Origin: Bacteroidota bacterium
GTDB taxonomy: Bacteria; Bacteroidota; Bacteroidia; AKYH767-A; OLB10
Assembly: GCA_016721435.1 (NCBI GenBank)
Contig: JADKIC010000004.1
Location: 124,001-188,000, forward strand
Reading direction: 5' to 3'
DNA: 64,000 bases
The first letter of the stretch is position 1. Every line of letters starts with the position of its first letter. The translations under genes and the position numbers were made by a program. The notes beneath the pieces were generated by a model that worked only from the letters and a program-made list of their open reading frames with translations, did no database searches and had not been told where the DNA came from. Below are positions 1 through 9,761 of the stretch, piece after piece.

Positions 1-36
1 TACCTTTCAGCAGAAACGAAGTAGGCTTCCTGATTT

Positions 37-3000
37 TTATTCCACCATGAGTTTCCCGCGCGTAATTAATCCGGAAGGTGTCATGACTTCATAAAAGTAG
101 ATACCACTGTTTAATTTATTACGCTGAATTCGGATAGCCGGACTGTTAGAGGTGCTAATAGAAACGGTTTTTCCTTTTACATCCGTTAGGGTTAAATAGT
201 AATTGCCGGTTTCATTGGTTTTAATCGTCAGGATTGCCTCTGTATCGAAAGGGTTGGGTTGTACGTAGGAGAACAGCGTTTCAGCCGCCGGAGTGTCGGT
301 GATGCCGGTAAACCCGGTGATGGTATTGGAAGTACTGTTCGTAATAACCGGGACGTTGTAATCAAAGTAGATAGCGGCTGCATTTTGAATCACCGTATTC
401 ATTGGCAATCCCGCCACCGGGAGAATGCTGAATTGCACCAGGCCGTGACTGTTAGGTTCATCCGTTGTACTGTCGGGTAAAAGAATTTGATCGAAACGGA
501 ATTCAAGAACATTACCATTTTTTATAGTCCTCGTCACCGGATAACTAGCACTGATAAATTGAAACGAATTCAAATCAAGGAATGGACTAATGGTATCCCG
601 TATAATAACTGTAAAGGCTGTATCGTTCCCGGTGTTCTGGAAATTGATTTGATATTTTAGCAGTTCCTGATGTCCAATATTGCCCGTTGGTTCAACGGTT
701 TTATTGTTCGGATCAAAGGAAGCCTGAACAAGAGGATAACAATACGCATAGTTGTTCATCGGAACGGAATCTCCCGCTAAGGGGATAGGCCACAGCACTG
801 TTGTTTAAAACAGTTCCTGCCGGAGTGGCAGAATTCAATTCGGTATTCATTAAGTGCTGAATAGCTTCTCCCGGCTTCAGATTGGTGTAGGAAAATGTCA
901 ACGTGTTGCCATTGATGCTTTGTGGAGTCGAACCTGATAAGTAATTGAGGTTGTTGTCTAATGTAACCGTGGCAATATTACTGACTGTATCCGTGCCGTT
1001 GTTTTTTACGACCAGAAAATAATTTGGCCGCGAGCCCGGGCGGTGCATGGTGGCATTCAATGAGGCGCTGATATCAGTGATGCCGGGCAGCATTTTAACT
1101 CCGAAATGGAGAGTGTCAATAGTTTGTCCGAAGGGAGTAATGATTTTTGGTGAAGGCGTTGACGTTATGATCCAATAGGGTTTGGGTTGCAATTGAATGG
1201 TGTAGGTAGGCGTATTACCGAAATAACGGAACCGGTAAATGCCGGAGGTATCCGTATCCATAGCAATGGCATTGGGATCTGCATTAAGTGATTCATCCGG
1301 CAGGGTGGGTTCATTGGCTTGTTGTGTACCATTGCCGTTTTTATCCCAAAATACTTTTCCGCTAAGCTGACCTGAAATTAAAACATTGTTCCGGTCCAAT
1401 CGAAAACAACCAAAAACATAGCCATTCAGATAAAGATAATCTGCATCGTGGGTCATCTCCTTCGGTTGGGTACAATAGGTAGTGGTGTCCATTCTTAAGC
1501 CGGCATTAATCGGTATCCATTTGTTACTGCTGTAAGAGCTGATATATACTCCTCTGTTAAATGTGGGGTTGGAAAAGAAATACAAGGTGTCAATAATCCG
1601 GATTTCACCCGGTAGATTACTCGTAGGATTCACACCGCTGATGAGTAGGTTCCATGTAGCGCCGGCATCGTAGGATCTGTAAATTTTACTGTAATTAAAG
1701 CAGGTGATAATGGTATCTTGAGTAATGGTAAAATCAACAACACGTTTTTCAATCGCGCTCAGGGCATTGTTGAGTACCGTCCAGCTGATTCCGGAATCCG
1801 CCGACATGAATAATCCTCCAGGAGTGCCGGCATATAGTTTATGCTGATGCCACCGTAATTTAGAAACTGTACTCGTTGTAAATCCGCTATTCGCTGCGAT
1901 CCAGGTGAGCCCACTGTCAAGCGATTTGTATACACCGCTGTTGGTGGTAGCCAGATACAATTCGGTGTTTCCTTTTATCATATCATTGGGGGAATAGGTG
2001 GAAGAGGGCAACCCGCTTGTAATTTTACTCCACGTGTTTGCATTATCGGAACTTCGGTATAAGCCGGAGTCCGTTCCTGCGAAATAAGTCGCGCCATTGC
2101 TGATAATAAATCGACTGGTGCTACCTTTCGAAGCGAATCCTGTTCCTATCGCAGTCCAGGTATCTCCCCGGTCAGAGGATCGCAGGAGTGTGGCGTTGTT
2201 TACTTCAGAAGTGTAGAGAAAATTATCAGTGGGATTGTAATTGTACCTGCTGAGATTCGACAATGCAGTTAAACCGTTATTTCGAATACTAAACGTTTGA
2301 CCAAGATCCTGTGTGAGATAAAATTTATAAGAACCCAGCCATAGGTCGCCGTTGTTTTCAAACAGCACTCCATATCCGGAAGTGTTCGGAGTTAATAAGC
2401 CGGGCAGGACCATCAAGGACCAGGTAATTCCATCCGTAGATTCATAAATACCCGAACTGGAACTTATAAAAATTTTATTGCCAGCTGTCACCATGTTATT
2501 GATTGTGTATGGATAAGGTCCGGGAATAGTACCATTGGAAAAATTTGCTCCTCCGTTAGTAGAATACCGGAAGGGGTTTGACGTGTTGGGCAATGCCCCC
2601 ACCCAGGTGTTGTTTAACTTACCGAGTTTGACTGAATTGTTTACACCCGGACTTAACCCCGATACGAGGTTAAATGAAAGACCATTGTCAATGGAGCGTA
2701 CCGTATTGGTGCTGTTGTTGATGAGAATGGTATCTCCATCCTGAATCATATCATTAATATACTGATTGGAAAGAAGCAATTGCCAGGATTTACCATCATC
2801 TGCAGAGCGATAAACTTTGTAGTTAACGCCACCAATACCACAATAGATATAGTCAGGTGTTGCATATAATTTATAATAGGGTAGAGTAGGGTCGACACCC
2901 AATTTACTTCCAACGGGCATTTCAGCCCCTGCTTTTTCCCAGGTATTTCCAAAATCATTGGAGACATACAATCCATAAAACCAACAAGCCGCAAAAACCT

Positions 3001-3244
3001 TATTGCCTTTTACAGCCAGACCTTTGATCGTAAATTCCGGAAGCCCTTGTACTTCTTCCCAGTTTAAACCATTATCTGCTGTTCGGAAAAGCCCCGTAGA
3101 GGTGGCTGCAAATAAATAAGGCGACTGAAATGCCATTGCTACAACGCCACCATAAGCACGACCCTTGGTTCGTTCCCATTGAGCCTTCGCAGGGGTAGAG
3201 AAGATAAAAAGTAATAGTGTTAAGAGATATAGAATCGATTTCAT
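37..3244 (-). CDS. Secreted beta-propeller protein with T9SS C-terminal sorting domain (one frameshift)
   Basis: The protein begins with a clear signal peptide (MKSILYLLTLLLFIFSTPAKAQ region, residues 1-21). About 600 residues of repeats of the form S-x-D-x-G-x-T/S-W follow, typical of sialidase/Ycf48-like BNR beta-propellers. Next come a short prealbumin-like segment (GKVFWDKNGNGTQQ) and two DUF11-like beta-sandwich repeats. It ends with a type IX secretion type A sorting domain (QPNPF start, GIYFYEV near the end). It is probably exported through the T9SS and attached to, or released from, the cell surface; the ligand is unknown. The reading frame breaks near position 775, where the GGG of AGCGGGAGA seems to hold one G too many. 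Removing it joins NSAVAYPLSG to DSVPMNN and gives about 1068 aa. The fold and export route are well supported; the function is not. Confidence 0.85.
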
Positions 3245-3453
3245 GAAGCAACTGTTTTATAAATTGACAATAGAAATCAAATATAGGAAAATAGGCGATC
3301 AAGGAGTGTGGATACGAATTTTTAATCCTACCGGAAAGCATCCGTTTTTACGAACATCCTGCAACAAGTATGATCTCAGAATAGAAATTTTCAATAGACT
3401 TTAATTTCCTCTTTTAAACCTACCTGCGCCAAGGCTTCATCAGGCAGGCGCAC

Positions 3454-3515
3454 CGTTCGCAACATCGCGAAGTCTCGCGATCGCAACGTTCGCAACCTCC
3501 CGAAGTCTCGCTATC
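3454..3515. repeat. 29-bp imperfect direct repeat, two copies, period 33
   Basis: Two copies of a sequence beginning CGTTCGCAAC and ending in TCGC-ATC lie at 3454-3482 and 3487-3515, with about four mismatches. Each contains a small self-complementary core (CGAAGTCTCG). Just upstream, 3419-3451 carries a CCTACCTGCGCC ... CAGGCAGGCGC palindrome of the kind also found near 4500 and 4701. Apart from this, 3245-3677 holds no gene I can support. Confidence 0.7.
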
Positions 3516-3677
3516 ACCGCGTTCATTGCGTTTACCTATTCCACAGAAGCGGAGTAGAGTTTTCTGCATTTTATTCCAATTGTTTTTCCCGGATTTTTTC
3601 TTCTTCATCTACACCAACAGAAAGAAATCCTTTTCACCTTTCATGAAATTCCATAACTTCGCTTATCGTCCAACAGC

Positions 3678-3908
3678 ATGGTGAAGGAAAACTACAATAT
3701 CGGAAATAGCCGTAGCAAGACCGGCACTCCACCATTCCCTGACCCCCACAAATGGGTTAACCGGATCTATTCGATCTCGTATATCCAAAAACAGGATGGT
3801 AGCCTGACGGAAAACGGATACCGATTCGGATTTAATGGACAAGAGCGAACAGATGAAACCAATGGAATAGGTAATCAAAACGTTGCTTTGTTTTGTGAGT
3901 ATGTACAC
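3678..3908 (+). pseudogene. Remnant of an Rhs/YD-repeat core (about 30 recognisable codons)
   Basis: Reading forward, the codons around 3795-3885 spell ENGYRFGFNGQERTDETNGIGN. This closely resembles the YRYGFNGKEKDDE...GNSY signature that opens the RHS-repeat-associated core in Bacteroidota Rhs and toxin-like proteins. The normal downstream core (Y-D-x-R-x-G-R-x-x-S-x-D-P) is missing, and the preceding 35 codons show no YD repeats. I read it as a decayed fragment of a larger polymorphic-toxin gene. It runs into the convergent exporter gene at 3910. The resemblance is direct; that it is a relic is inference. Confidence 0.5.
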
Positions 3909-3909
3909 G

Positions 3910-4236
3910 TTACTCCGAAACCACCTTTAATCCAACAATAGACCCGATTAAAGTCGTTATAAAAAGCAATCGTAAAAAGGTGGCCGGTTCTTTAAATATC
4001 AATATTCCTATCAATGCAGTTCCAACGGCACCTATGCCTGTCCAAACCGCGTAGGCTGTTCCGATAGGTAAAGTTTGAGTGGCTTTCACCAGCAGCACCA
4101 TACTTAAAGCCAGAGCAAGAATAAACCCGGTATACCAGAGGTACATTTCATTTCCGGAAGCGTCTTTCGCTTTTCCTAAGCAAAATGCAAATGTCACTTC
4201 AAGTAATCCGGCAATAATTAAAATGATCCAGTTCAT
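3910..4236 (-). CDS. Small multidrug resistance family exporter, Gdx/SugE-like
   Basis: This is a 108-residue, four-helix membrane protein of the normal SMR length. The membrane glutamate is at position 13 (IAGLLEV), and helix 3 carries the motif GTAYAVWTGIGAVGT with Y62 and W65. The GTAYAVWTGIGAVGT and LRLLFI...GIVGLK-type ends match the guanidinium exporter (Gdx, formerly SugE) branch better than EmrE or QacE. The family works as an antiparallel dimer exchanging guanidinium or small quaternary amines for protons. No guanidine riboswitch or partner gene was seen upstream, so substrate assignment rests on sequence alone. Confidence 0.85.
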   Translation of the reverse strand: MNWIILIIAGLLEVTFAFCLGKAKDASGNEMYLWYTGFILALALSMVLLVKATQTLPIGTAYAVWTGIGAVGTALIGILIFKEPATFLRLLFITTLIGSIVGLKVVSE

Positions 4237-4494
4237 TATTTATTTGGTTTCTAAAATCTTGGTTGTCTTGATGTAGTTTTTGTTCCGGGTTATAATTTTT
4301 TGTCTATGGTTACTTACTTCTTTTGGAAATTTGTCACCAATATTAACAATACTCTTCAAGCAAAATTACAGCATAGAAATGACAGGATAAACACAATGGA
4401 AAAATAAGAAAATGGGCTGCTTAGCCTTGACGCCTATGCGATAGCTATCTGGACTAACTTCTACCTTGTCGTGTTCATAGGAATTATCCTTTTT

Positions 4495-4754
4495 TAACCC
4501 CACCTGCGCTAAAGCTTCGGTCGGCAGGCACGGAGGAGCGGAGGATGCACGGAGTTTCACGGAGACTTCTTCGCTAACTGTGTGCGCCAAAGCTTAAGTG
4601 AAGGCGTACTTTGTGATCCAAAGCTTAAGCGACAGATTAAGCTACGAAGTCCAAAGGGCTGGCGCTATGATGAGGACTAGATAAAATTTTTAATTCTGAA
4701 CCTGCCTGCCGAAGCCTCGGCGCAGGCAGGTTCTGCATTCTGCATTCTGAATTA
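4495..4754. repeat. Intergenic repeat patch downstream of secA: palindromes and 7-bp repeats
   Basis: The 515 bp between the exporter and secA hold no gene. An imperfect palindrome lies near 4500-4533 (ACCTGCGCTAAAGCTTCGG...GGCAGG). CACGGAG heptamers follow at 4534-4562, then several diverged copies of CCAAAGCTTAAG at 4585-4630. A strong hairpin at 4701-4730 has arms CCTGCCTGC and GCAGGCAGG with an inner CCGA/TCGG. Period-7 TTCTGCA units at 4731-4754 run directly into the secA stop codon. On the minus strand the hairpin lies 20-50 nt past secA, but no U-tract follows it, so terminator function is uncertain. Confidence 0.65.
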
Positions 4755-7700
4755 ACCCTCCACCATCGCCCCGTGGCAGGACTTATACTTCTTCCCGGAG
4801 CCGCAAGGACAAGGCTCATTCCTCCCTACTTTGTTCTCCACACGAACCGGCTCATGCTTAACAGGAGGAGGCGGTCCCTGCGGAGGTACATCACCGTTAG
4901 GCGCGCCGGTAGAGGAGACGTTTTGCTTAAACTCATCGTGCGTCGTGCGCAACTTACTCATATCCGTCCGTTGTGGTTGCGGTGCCTGCTTCACTTGCTG
5001 TGGCTCCTCAATCGCTACCTGTCCCTTGAATAAGAACGACATGGTATCGCGGTTGACTTCTTCCAGCATTTTCTTGAAGAGCTCAAACGACTCGAATTTA
5101 TAAATCAGCAAGGGATCTTTTTGCTCATACACCGCATTCTGTACACTCTGCTTCAAATCGTCCATCTCGCGTAAATGCTCCTTCCAGGCATCGTCAATCA
5201 ATGCCAAAGCGATATTGCGCTCAAAGGCACGAATCATCTCGAGCCCCTGCGAGTCATACGACTTCTTCAAATGCGCCAACACCTGAACCATACGGATGCC
5301 ATCGCTGAATGGAACTACAATATTCTCGAATTGCTGCCCTTGCTGTTCGTACACCTGTTTGATAATTGGGTAGGCACGTTCGGCAATGAACTTCGATTTG
5401 TTGCGGTAATGTTCATCGAGGAAAGTGAATAAAGTTTCTGTCAGTGCTTCTGTCTTCCCTGCAAGAAATTCATCTTTTGCTATCGGCGTCTCTACAGCGA
5501 AGTAGCGAATGAGATCAAGATTGAAATTGTCAAAGTCGCGCGACTCCTGATGGCTGATGATCATGTTTTCTCCAAGATCGTACAACATATTCTGTAAGTC
5601 AAGCGCAAGTCGTTCTCCGTACAAGGCATGGCGTCGCTTCTTGTAAATCACTTCACGCTGTGCATTCATCACGTCATCATACTCGAGCAAACGTTTACGT
5701 GTTCCGAAGTGATTCTCTTCGATCTTACGCTGAGCCCGCTCTATACTCTTGGTGATCATGCTATGCTGAATAACTTCGCCTTCCTTGAGTCCCATACGGT
5801 CCATCAGACTGGCGATACGATCCGATCCAAATAAACGCATGAGATTATCTTCCAGCGAAACAAAGAACTGTGAAGAACCCGGATCTCCTTGTCGTCCGGA
5901 ACGTCCGCGTAACTGTCGGTCCACACGGCGTGATTCGTGGCGCTCTGTACCAATGATGGCTAAACCACCTGATTCTTTAACACCTTCTCCTAACTTGATA
6001 TCCGTACCACGACCGGCCATGTTGGTAGCAATGGTAACGGTACCGGCTTGCCCCGCTTGTGCTACAATCTCCGCTTCACGTTGATGCAGTTTTGCATTCA
6101 GTACATTGTGCTTGATCTTCCGTTGTCCCAGCATCCGGCTGAGTAATTCGGATACCTCTACAGACGTTGTACCCACCAATACCGGTCTTCCCGCTTCGGT
6201 GAGTTTTACAATTTCATCAATGACGGCATTGTATTTCTCACGTGTGGTTTTATACACCAGATCTTCTTCGTCTTTACGCGTGATCTTTCTATGTGTAGGA
6301 ATGACTACAACATCTAATTTATAAATCTGCCAGAACTCGCCCGCTTCCGTCTCTGCTGTACCGGTCATACCGGCGAGCTTATGATACATACGGAAATAGT
6401 TCTGCAAAGTAACAGTAGCGTACGTTTGTGTAGCCGCTTCTACTTTTACATTCTCTTTCGCTTCAATGGCTTGGTGCAATCCATCGGAGTAACGTCGGCC
6501 GTCGAGTACACGTCCGGTTTGCTCATCAACAATTTTAATCTTGCCTTCCTGAATGATGTATTCCACATCCTTCTCATAAAGAGTATAGGCACGCAACAAT
6601 TGATTGATGGTATGAATGCGTTCTCCTTTGATGGAAAAATCGCGGAGCAATTCATCTTTTTTAATTATTTTCTCCTCGGCAGTCATCCCCGACTTTTCAA
6701 TATCCGCCATTACCGATCCAACATCCGGTAATTCGAAGAAGTGCGGATCACTTGCATTATTTCCGATGAGGTCTACGCCTTTCTCCGACAATTCAATGCT
6801 GTGATTTTTTTCGTCGATCACAAAAAACAATTCCGGATCCACTTTCTCCCGCATCTGCCGGCCCTGCTCAGCCATGTATTGGTTTTCCGTTTTCTGCAAC
6901 AAGGCGCGTACTCCCGGTTCACTGAGGAATTTTATCAAAGCTCTATGCTTCGGCATTCCTCTATGCGCACGAAGAATGGATAAACCTACTTCGTCCTGCT
7001 TGTCTTTATTGTCGAAATTTTTCTTTGCATCCGCTATCAGTGAATTCACATAATTCCGTTGTGCATTGACAAGTATTTCTACTTTTGGTTTCAAGGCATG
7101 AAATTCCTGGTCGTTCCTTTTGGTGTTGGTCCGGAAATAATCAATGGTGTACGTGCATCATCAATCAATACAGAATCGACCTCATCCACGATAGCATAAT
7201 GGTGCTCGCGTTGTACAATATCTTCCGGACTTCGCGCCATGTTATCACGCAGGTAATCGAAACCAAATTCATTGTTGGTTCCGTAGGTGATGTCGGCTAA
7301 ATACGCTTTCCGGCGTTCCGGGGAGTTCGGTTGATGTTTATCGATACAATCAACAGTAAGACCTAAAAATTCGAAGATAGGTCCATTCCATTCCGAGTCC
7401 CTTTTCGCCAGGTAATCATTCACGGTAACGATATGCACTCCTCTGCCTGCGAGGGCGTTCAGATAAATGGGCAGGGTGGCGACCAATGTCTTTCCTTCTC
7501 CCGTTGCCATTTCTGAAATTTTCCCCTGATGCAAAACGGTACCTCCGATAAGCTGTACATCGTAATGCAACATTTCCCAGCTCGTTTCATTTCCTGCTGC
7601 CATCCAAACTTTCTTGTAAGTAGCAGTGTCGCCGTTGATAACCACACTATTGCGTTTGGCGGCAAGGTCTCGGTCATGTGGGGTAGCAGTAACGGTGAGG

Positions 7701-8092
7701 TCGCCTGTTTCTTTAAAGCGCCGTGCAGTTTCCTTCACCACCGCAAAAGCCTGGGCGTGAATTTCCATCAGCACTTCTTCAATTTTTGTATTGCGCTCTT
7801 TCTTGAGCTCATCTACACGGGCAAAAATGCGCTCCTTTTCATGAAGGTCAATGTCCGTGTTGTTTTCGGCAGAGGCGGCTAAATCAGTTAACTCCTGCTC
7901 GACACCGGCAATATGGTTTTGAATCTGCTCACGAAAGGCTATCGTCCGGGCTCTTAACTCATCATTGCTGATAGAAGATAGCTTAACATATTCAGCATTA
8001 ATTTTTTCTACAAATGGAAGTAGCTCCTTCAGGTCGCGATCAGATTTGCTGCCCAGGAAGGTTTTAAGTAATTTATTGATAAAATCAAACAT
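4752..8092 (-). CDS. secA: Preprotein translocase ATPase SecA (one frameshift)
   Basis: SecA drives Sec-dependent protein export at SecYEG. The first 333 codons carry the Walker A motif (MATGEGKTL) and the DEVD-SVLIDDARTPLI segment. The remaining 780 carry the second motor domain (TNMAGRGTDIKLG, QLRGRSGRQGDPG), the helical wing/scaffold and a C-terminal zinc finger (CPCGSGKKYKSCHG). The frame is lost near 7114, where KGTTRNFMP-stop replaces the expected K-G-N-D-Q-E-F-H-A-L-K-P-K. Adding one A to the GGAACG stretch on the coding strand repairs it and gives about 1113 aa, the usual Bacteroidota length with its enlarged insertion. Because secA is essential, a sequence error is far likelier than a real break. 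A TAnnTTTG promoter lies 26 bp upstream. Confidence 0.97.
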
Positions 8093-8118
8093 GGTTTTAT
8101 GGGGAATTCAGAGAAGTG

Positions 8119-8126
8119 CAAAGGTA
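8119..8126 (-). promoter_or_regulatory. -7 promoter element of secA
   Basis: The minus strand reads TACCTTTG, a perfect match to the Bacteroidota -7 consensus TAnnTTTG, ending 26 bp before the secA start codon. Confidence 0.7.
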
Positions 8127-8570
8127 GGCTTTCTTAAGGAGATCTTACCTCGAAATCCTAAGGACGAATCATATTCTAATGTATTGTAATTTAGGGGAGT
8201 AGTATTTCTAATGACTTGTCTGTGAAGGAGTATAAGATTTCCCGGAAATTTTCCTTCGCGAGCCGGTCGTTGCCGGTCGTTGATGGCCCTGGTCAATAAA
8301 CCCGGGCGTGGCGTACATTTTTATTATTGTATTTTTCTCAGAATCGGGTGGTGAACAATGTGGATGTTGTTCCTTGTTGCTAATTTTATTTTAGAGGGAG
8401 AAGAGCGTCTGATGAATTTCCTGATTACGTTTTCATCCTTCCTGATGGTTAGGAAAGTTTTATTCTGAATTTTTGTTGTTCAAACAAATGAACTCAGAAT
8501 CATTTATCCCTGATATTCTTGTATTCTTTTAACATTCAACAATTGTATTCGTTTGTAAATAACTATTTAC
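8127..8570. other. Intergenic region between divergent secA and the 8627 gene
   Basis: No open frame with a recognisable product was found here. The only structure I see is a tandem GCCGGTCGTT pair at 8260-8280 and general AT-richness toward the right side, which carries the promoter at 8571-8601. Confidence 0.5.
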
Positions 8571-8601
8571 TTGACTTAGGTTAGTTCAGCAAGTATCTTT
8601 G
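8571..8601 (+). promoter_or_regulatory. Promoter for the 8627 gene (TTG / TATCTTTG)
   Basis: A -33 TTG (8571-8573, within TTGACTT) is followed after 20 bp by a perfect -7 box TATCTTTG (8594-8601). This is the Bacteroidota sigma-70-type arrangement, and the start codon is 25 bp further on. Confidence 0.75.
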
Positions 8602-8626
8602 GCACTTAACCTAAAAACCTGATCTT

Positions 8627-9115
8627 ATGTTTTGGAACAACAATGATGATTTTGATGAGGCTTCTTTTGATGATGAAGTGAACGATGAAGCAAGGAGTGA
8701 AATTAAAAAAGAGCATGAACGCATTTACAGTTTGCCTGTCATGATTAAGGCGAATCAGATTTTTGATTTGGTGCATGCATTGGTAGAGACCTTTAAAGAA
8801 GAGGATGATCTCGTGGTACATTACCGCGAAATTATGTTTTGCGATGCAGGTATATTGGGAGCGAAGATCGCCGGTGCGGAGAGCGGTGATATCTATACCC
8901 TCCGCATGGAAAATGCTGTGCAGATAAAATTAGCTGCCAGAAATCTGCTCGTGCAAACATCCGGTCTTCGGATGCTGGGTATTTCTGAACCGCATTATCT
9001 GCAGTTGCTGCGAGATGAAATTGAGGAATTCAGATTGTTTTTCGTCGACTGGGTGAATTCGTTTGATAAAACAAAAGATATACCCGACGACTGGGGACTG
9101 TTTTACGATCACTGA
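8627..9115 (+). CDS. Conserved acidic protein of unknown function, 162 aa
   Basis: I do not recognise a named family. The N-terminus is strongly acidic (FWNNNDDFDEASFDDEVNDEARSE). A mostly helical domain follows (YSLPVMIKANQIFDLVHALVETF, IMFCDAGILGAKIAGAESGDIYTLRMENAVQIKLAARNLL), and the tail is the conserved-looking KDIPDDWGLFYDH. There is no signal peptide or membrane helix, so it is probably cytosolic. The start is fixed by the promoter at 8571-8601. Its last 14 codons occur again at 9670-9711 with only synonymous changes, which shows the C-terminus has been under selection for its protein sequence in two lineages. It is convergent with the MFS gene at 9715. Confidence 0.75.
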   Translation: MFWNNNDDFDEASFDDEVNDEARSEIKKEHERIYSLPVMIKANQIFDLVHALVETFKEEDDLVVHYREIMFCDAGILGAKIAGAESGDIYTLRMENAVQIKLAARNLLVQTSGLRMLGISEPHYLQLLRDEIEEFRLFFVDWVNSFDKTKDIPDDWGLFYDH

Positions 9116-9165
9116 TGCCTAAAGATGTAGTTCACGCAGCTTCGGTGCCGCTTTTCAGGTGATGC
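9074..9165. repeat. Left copy of a 92-bp duplicated gene-junction repeat
   Basis: This copy spans the 3' end of the 162-aa gene and a relic of the 3' end of the convergent MFS gene. It aligns without gaps to 9670-9761 with about 14 mismatches, roughly 85 percent identity and mostly transitions. Read on the minus strand, it encodes K-A-A-P-K-L-R-E-L-H-L followed by a stop, matching the MFS tail apart from a TGG to TGA change just before it. Confidence 0.85.
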
Positions 9166-9345
9166 TCATGACTTTGATCTACATTCACGGGTTAAATTAT
9201 AAGTTAAATGAATTCAGCCGATGTTTTCCTGTTTTACTTCAAAGCGCAAACCCCTTTCGGACTTACTAGCTATAGCGAAGTAGTCTCCGATTCCGTGCTT
9301 GCCTTCCGTAGCCTGGGTGATGGCTTAGCCTGCAGACCGAAGCTT

Positions 9346-9400
9346 ACTCCGTCGCTAAAGCTTTGGAGCATATATACTCCGTCGCTAAAGCTTTGGAGCA
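9346..9400. repeat. 25-bp direct repeat, two perfect copies
   Basis: ACTCCGTCGCTAAAGCTTTG GAGCA occurs at 9346-9370 and 9376-9400 (written with a gap here), separated by TATAT. The CTAAAGCTTTGG core is partly palindromic and resembles the GCTAAAGCTTCGG motif near 4508. Confidence 0.85.
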
Positions 9401-9454
9401 CACAGTTAGCGTAGGAGAGTTAAAAGCAATTGTCTTAGAAGTAAGGATTCAATA

Positions 9455-9503
9455 TTTAAACGCCGCGACCGCAGCGGGATCGCCGCGACCGCAGCGTTTA
9501 AAT
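9455..9503. repeat. Palindrome-bounded element TTTAAACGC...GCGTTTAAA
   Basis: The ends TTTAAACGC and GCGTTTAAA are inverted repeats. Between them CGCCGCGACCGCAGCG occurs twice, separated by GGAT. A second element with the same ends and a related GC-rich core lies at 30821-30868. No transposase is nearby, so these look like dispersed non-coding palindromic repeats. Confidence 0.7.
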
Positions 9504-9669
9504 GAGAAAATTTATCCTTACCTACGTGCAGAAGCCTTTGCGAAGTCATCACATGGCTATCTGGAGTTTTAGCGTAGGTGGGTTAAAAGCCATAAACAAT
9601 TTGTCACTGTCAATCTAAATCCATCAGTAAATTGACATTGAAAACACCGCACTAAAGTTTCAAGTTAGG

Positions 9670-9761
9670 AAAGATATACCCGATGACTGGGGTCTGTTTT
9701 ATGATCACTGATGTTTAAAGATGCAGACTGCGTAGTTTCGGTGCCGCCTTCCAGGTGATGC
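9670..9761. repeat. Right copy of the 92-bp duplicated gene-junction repeat
   Basis: This is the counterpart of 9074-9165. It contains the intact MFS 3' end and a second, upstream-less copy of the last 14 codons of the 162-aa gene (K-D-I-P-D-D-W-G-L-F-Y-D-H-stop), with every difference silent. The 504 bp between the copies contain only the repeats at 9346 and 9455 and no gene. Confidence 0.85.

Noticed and set aside
9120..9660. Insertion sequence between the 92-bp copies
   Set aside because: No transposase frame and no terminal inverted repeats next to the copies; the copies are 85 percent identical and much too long for a fresh target-site duplication.
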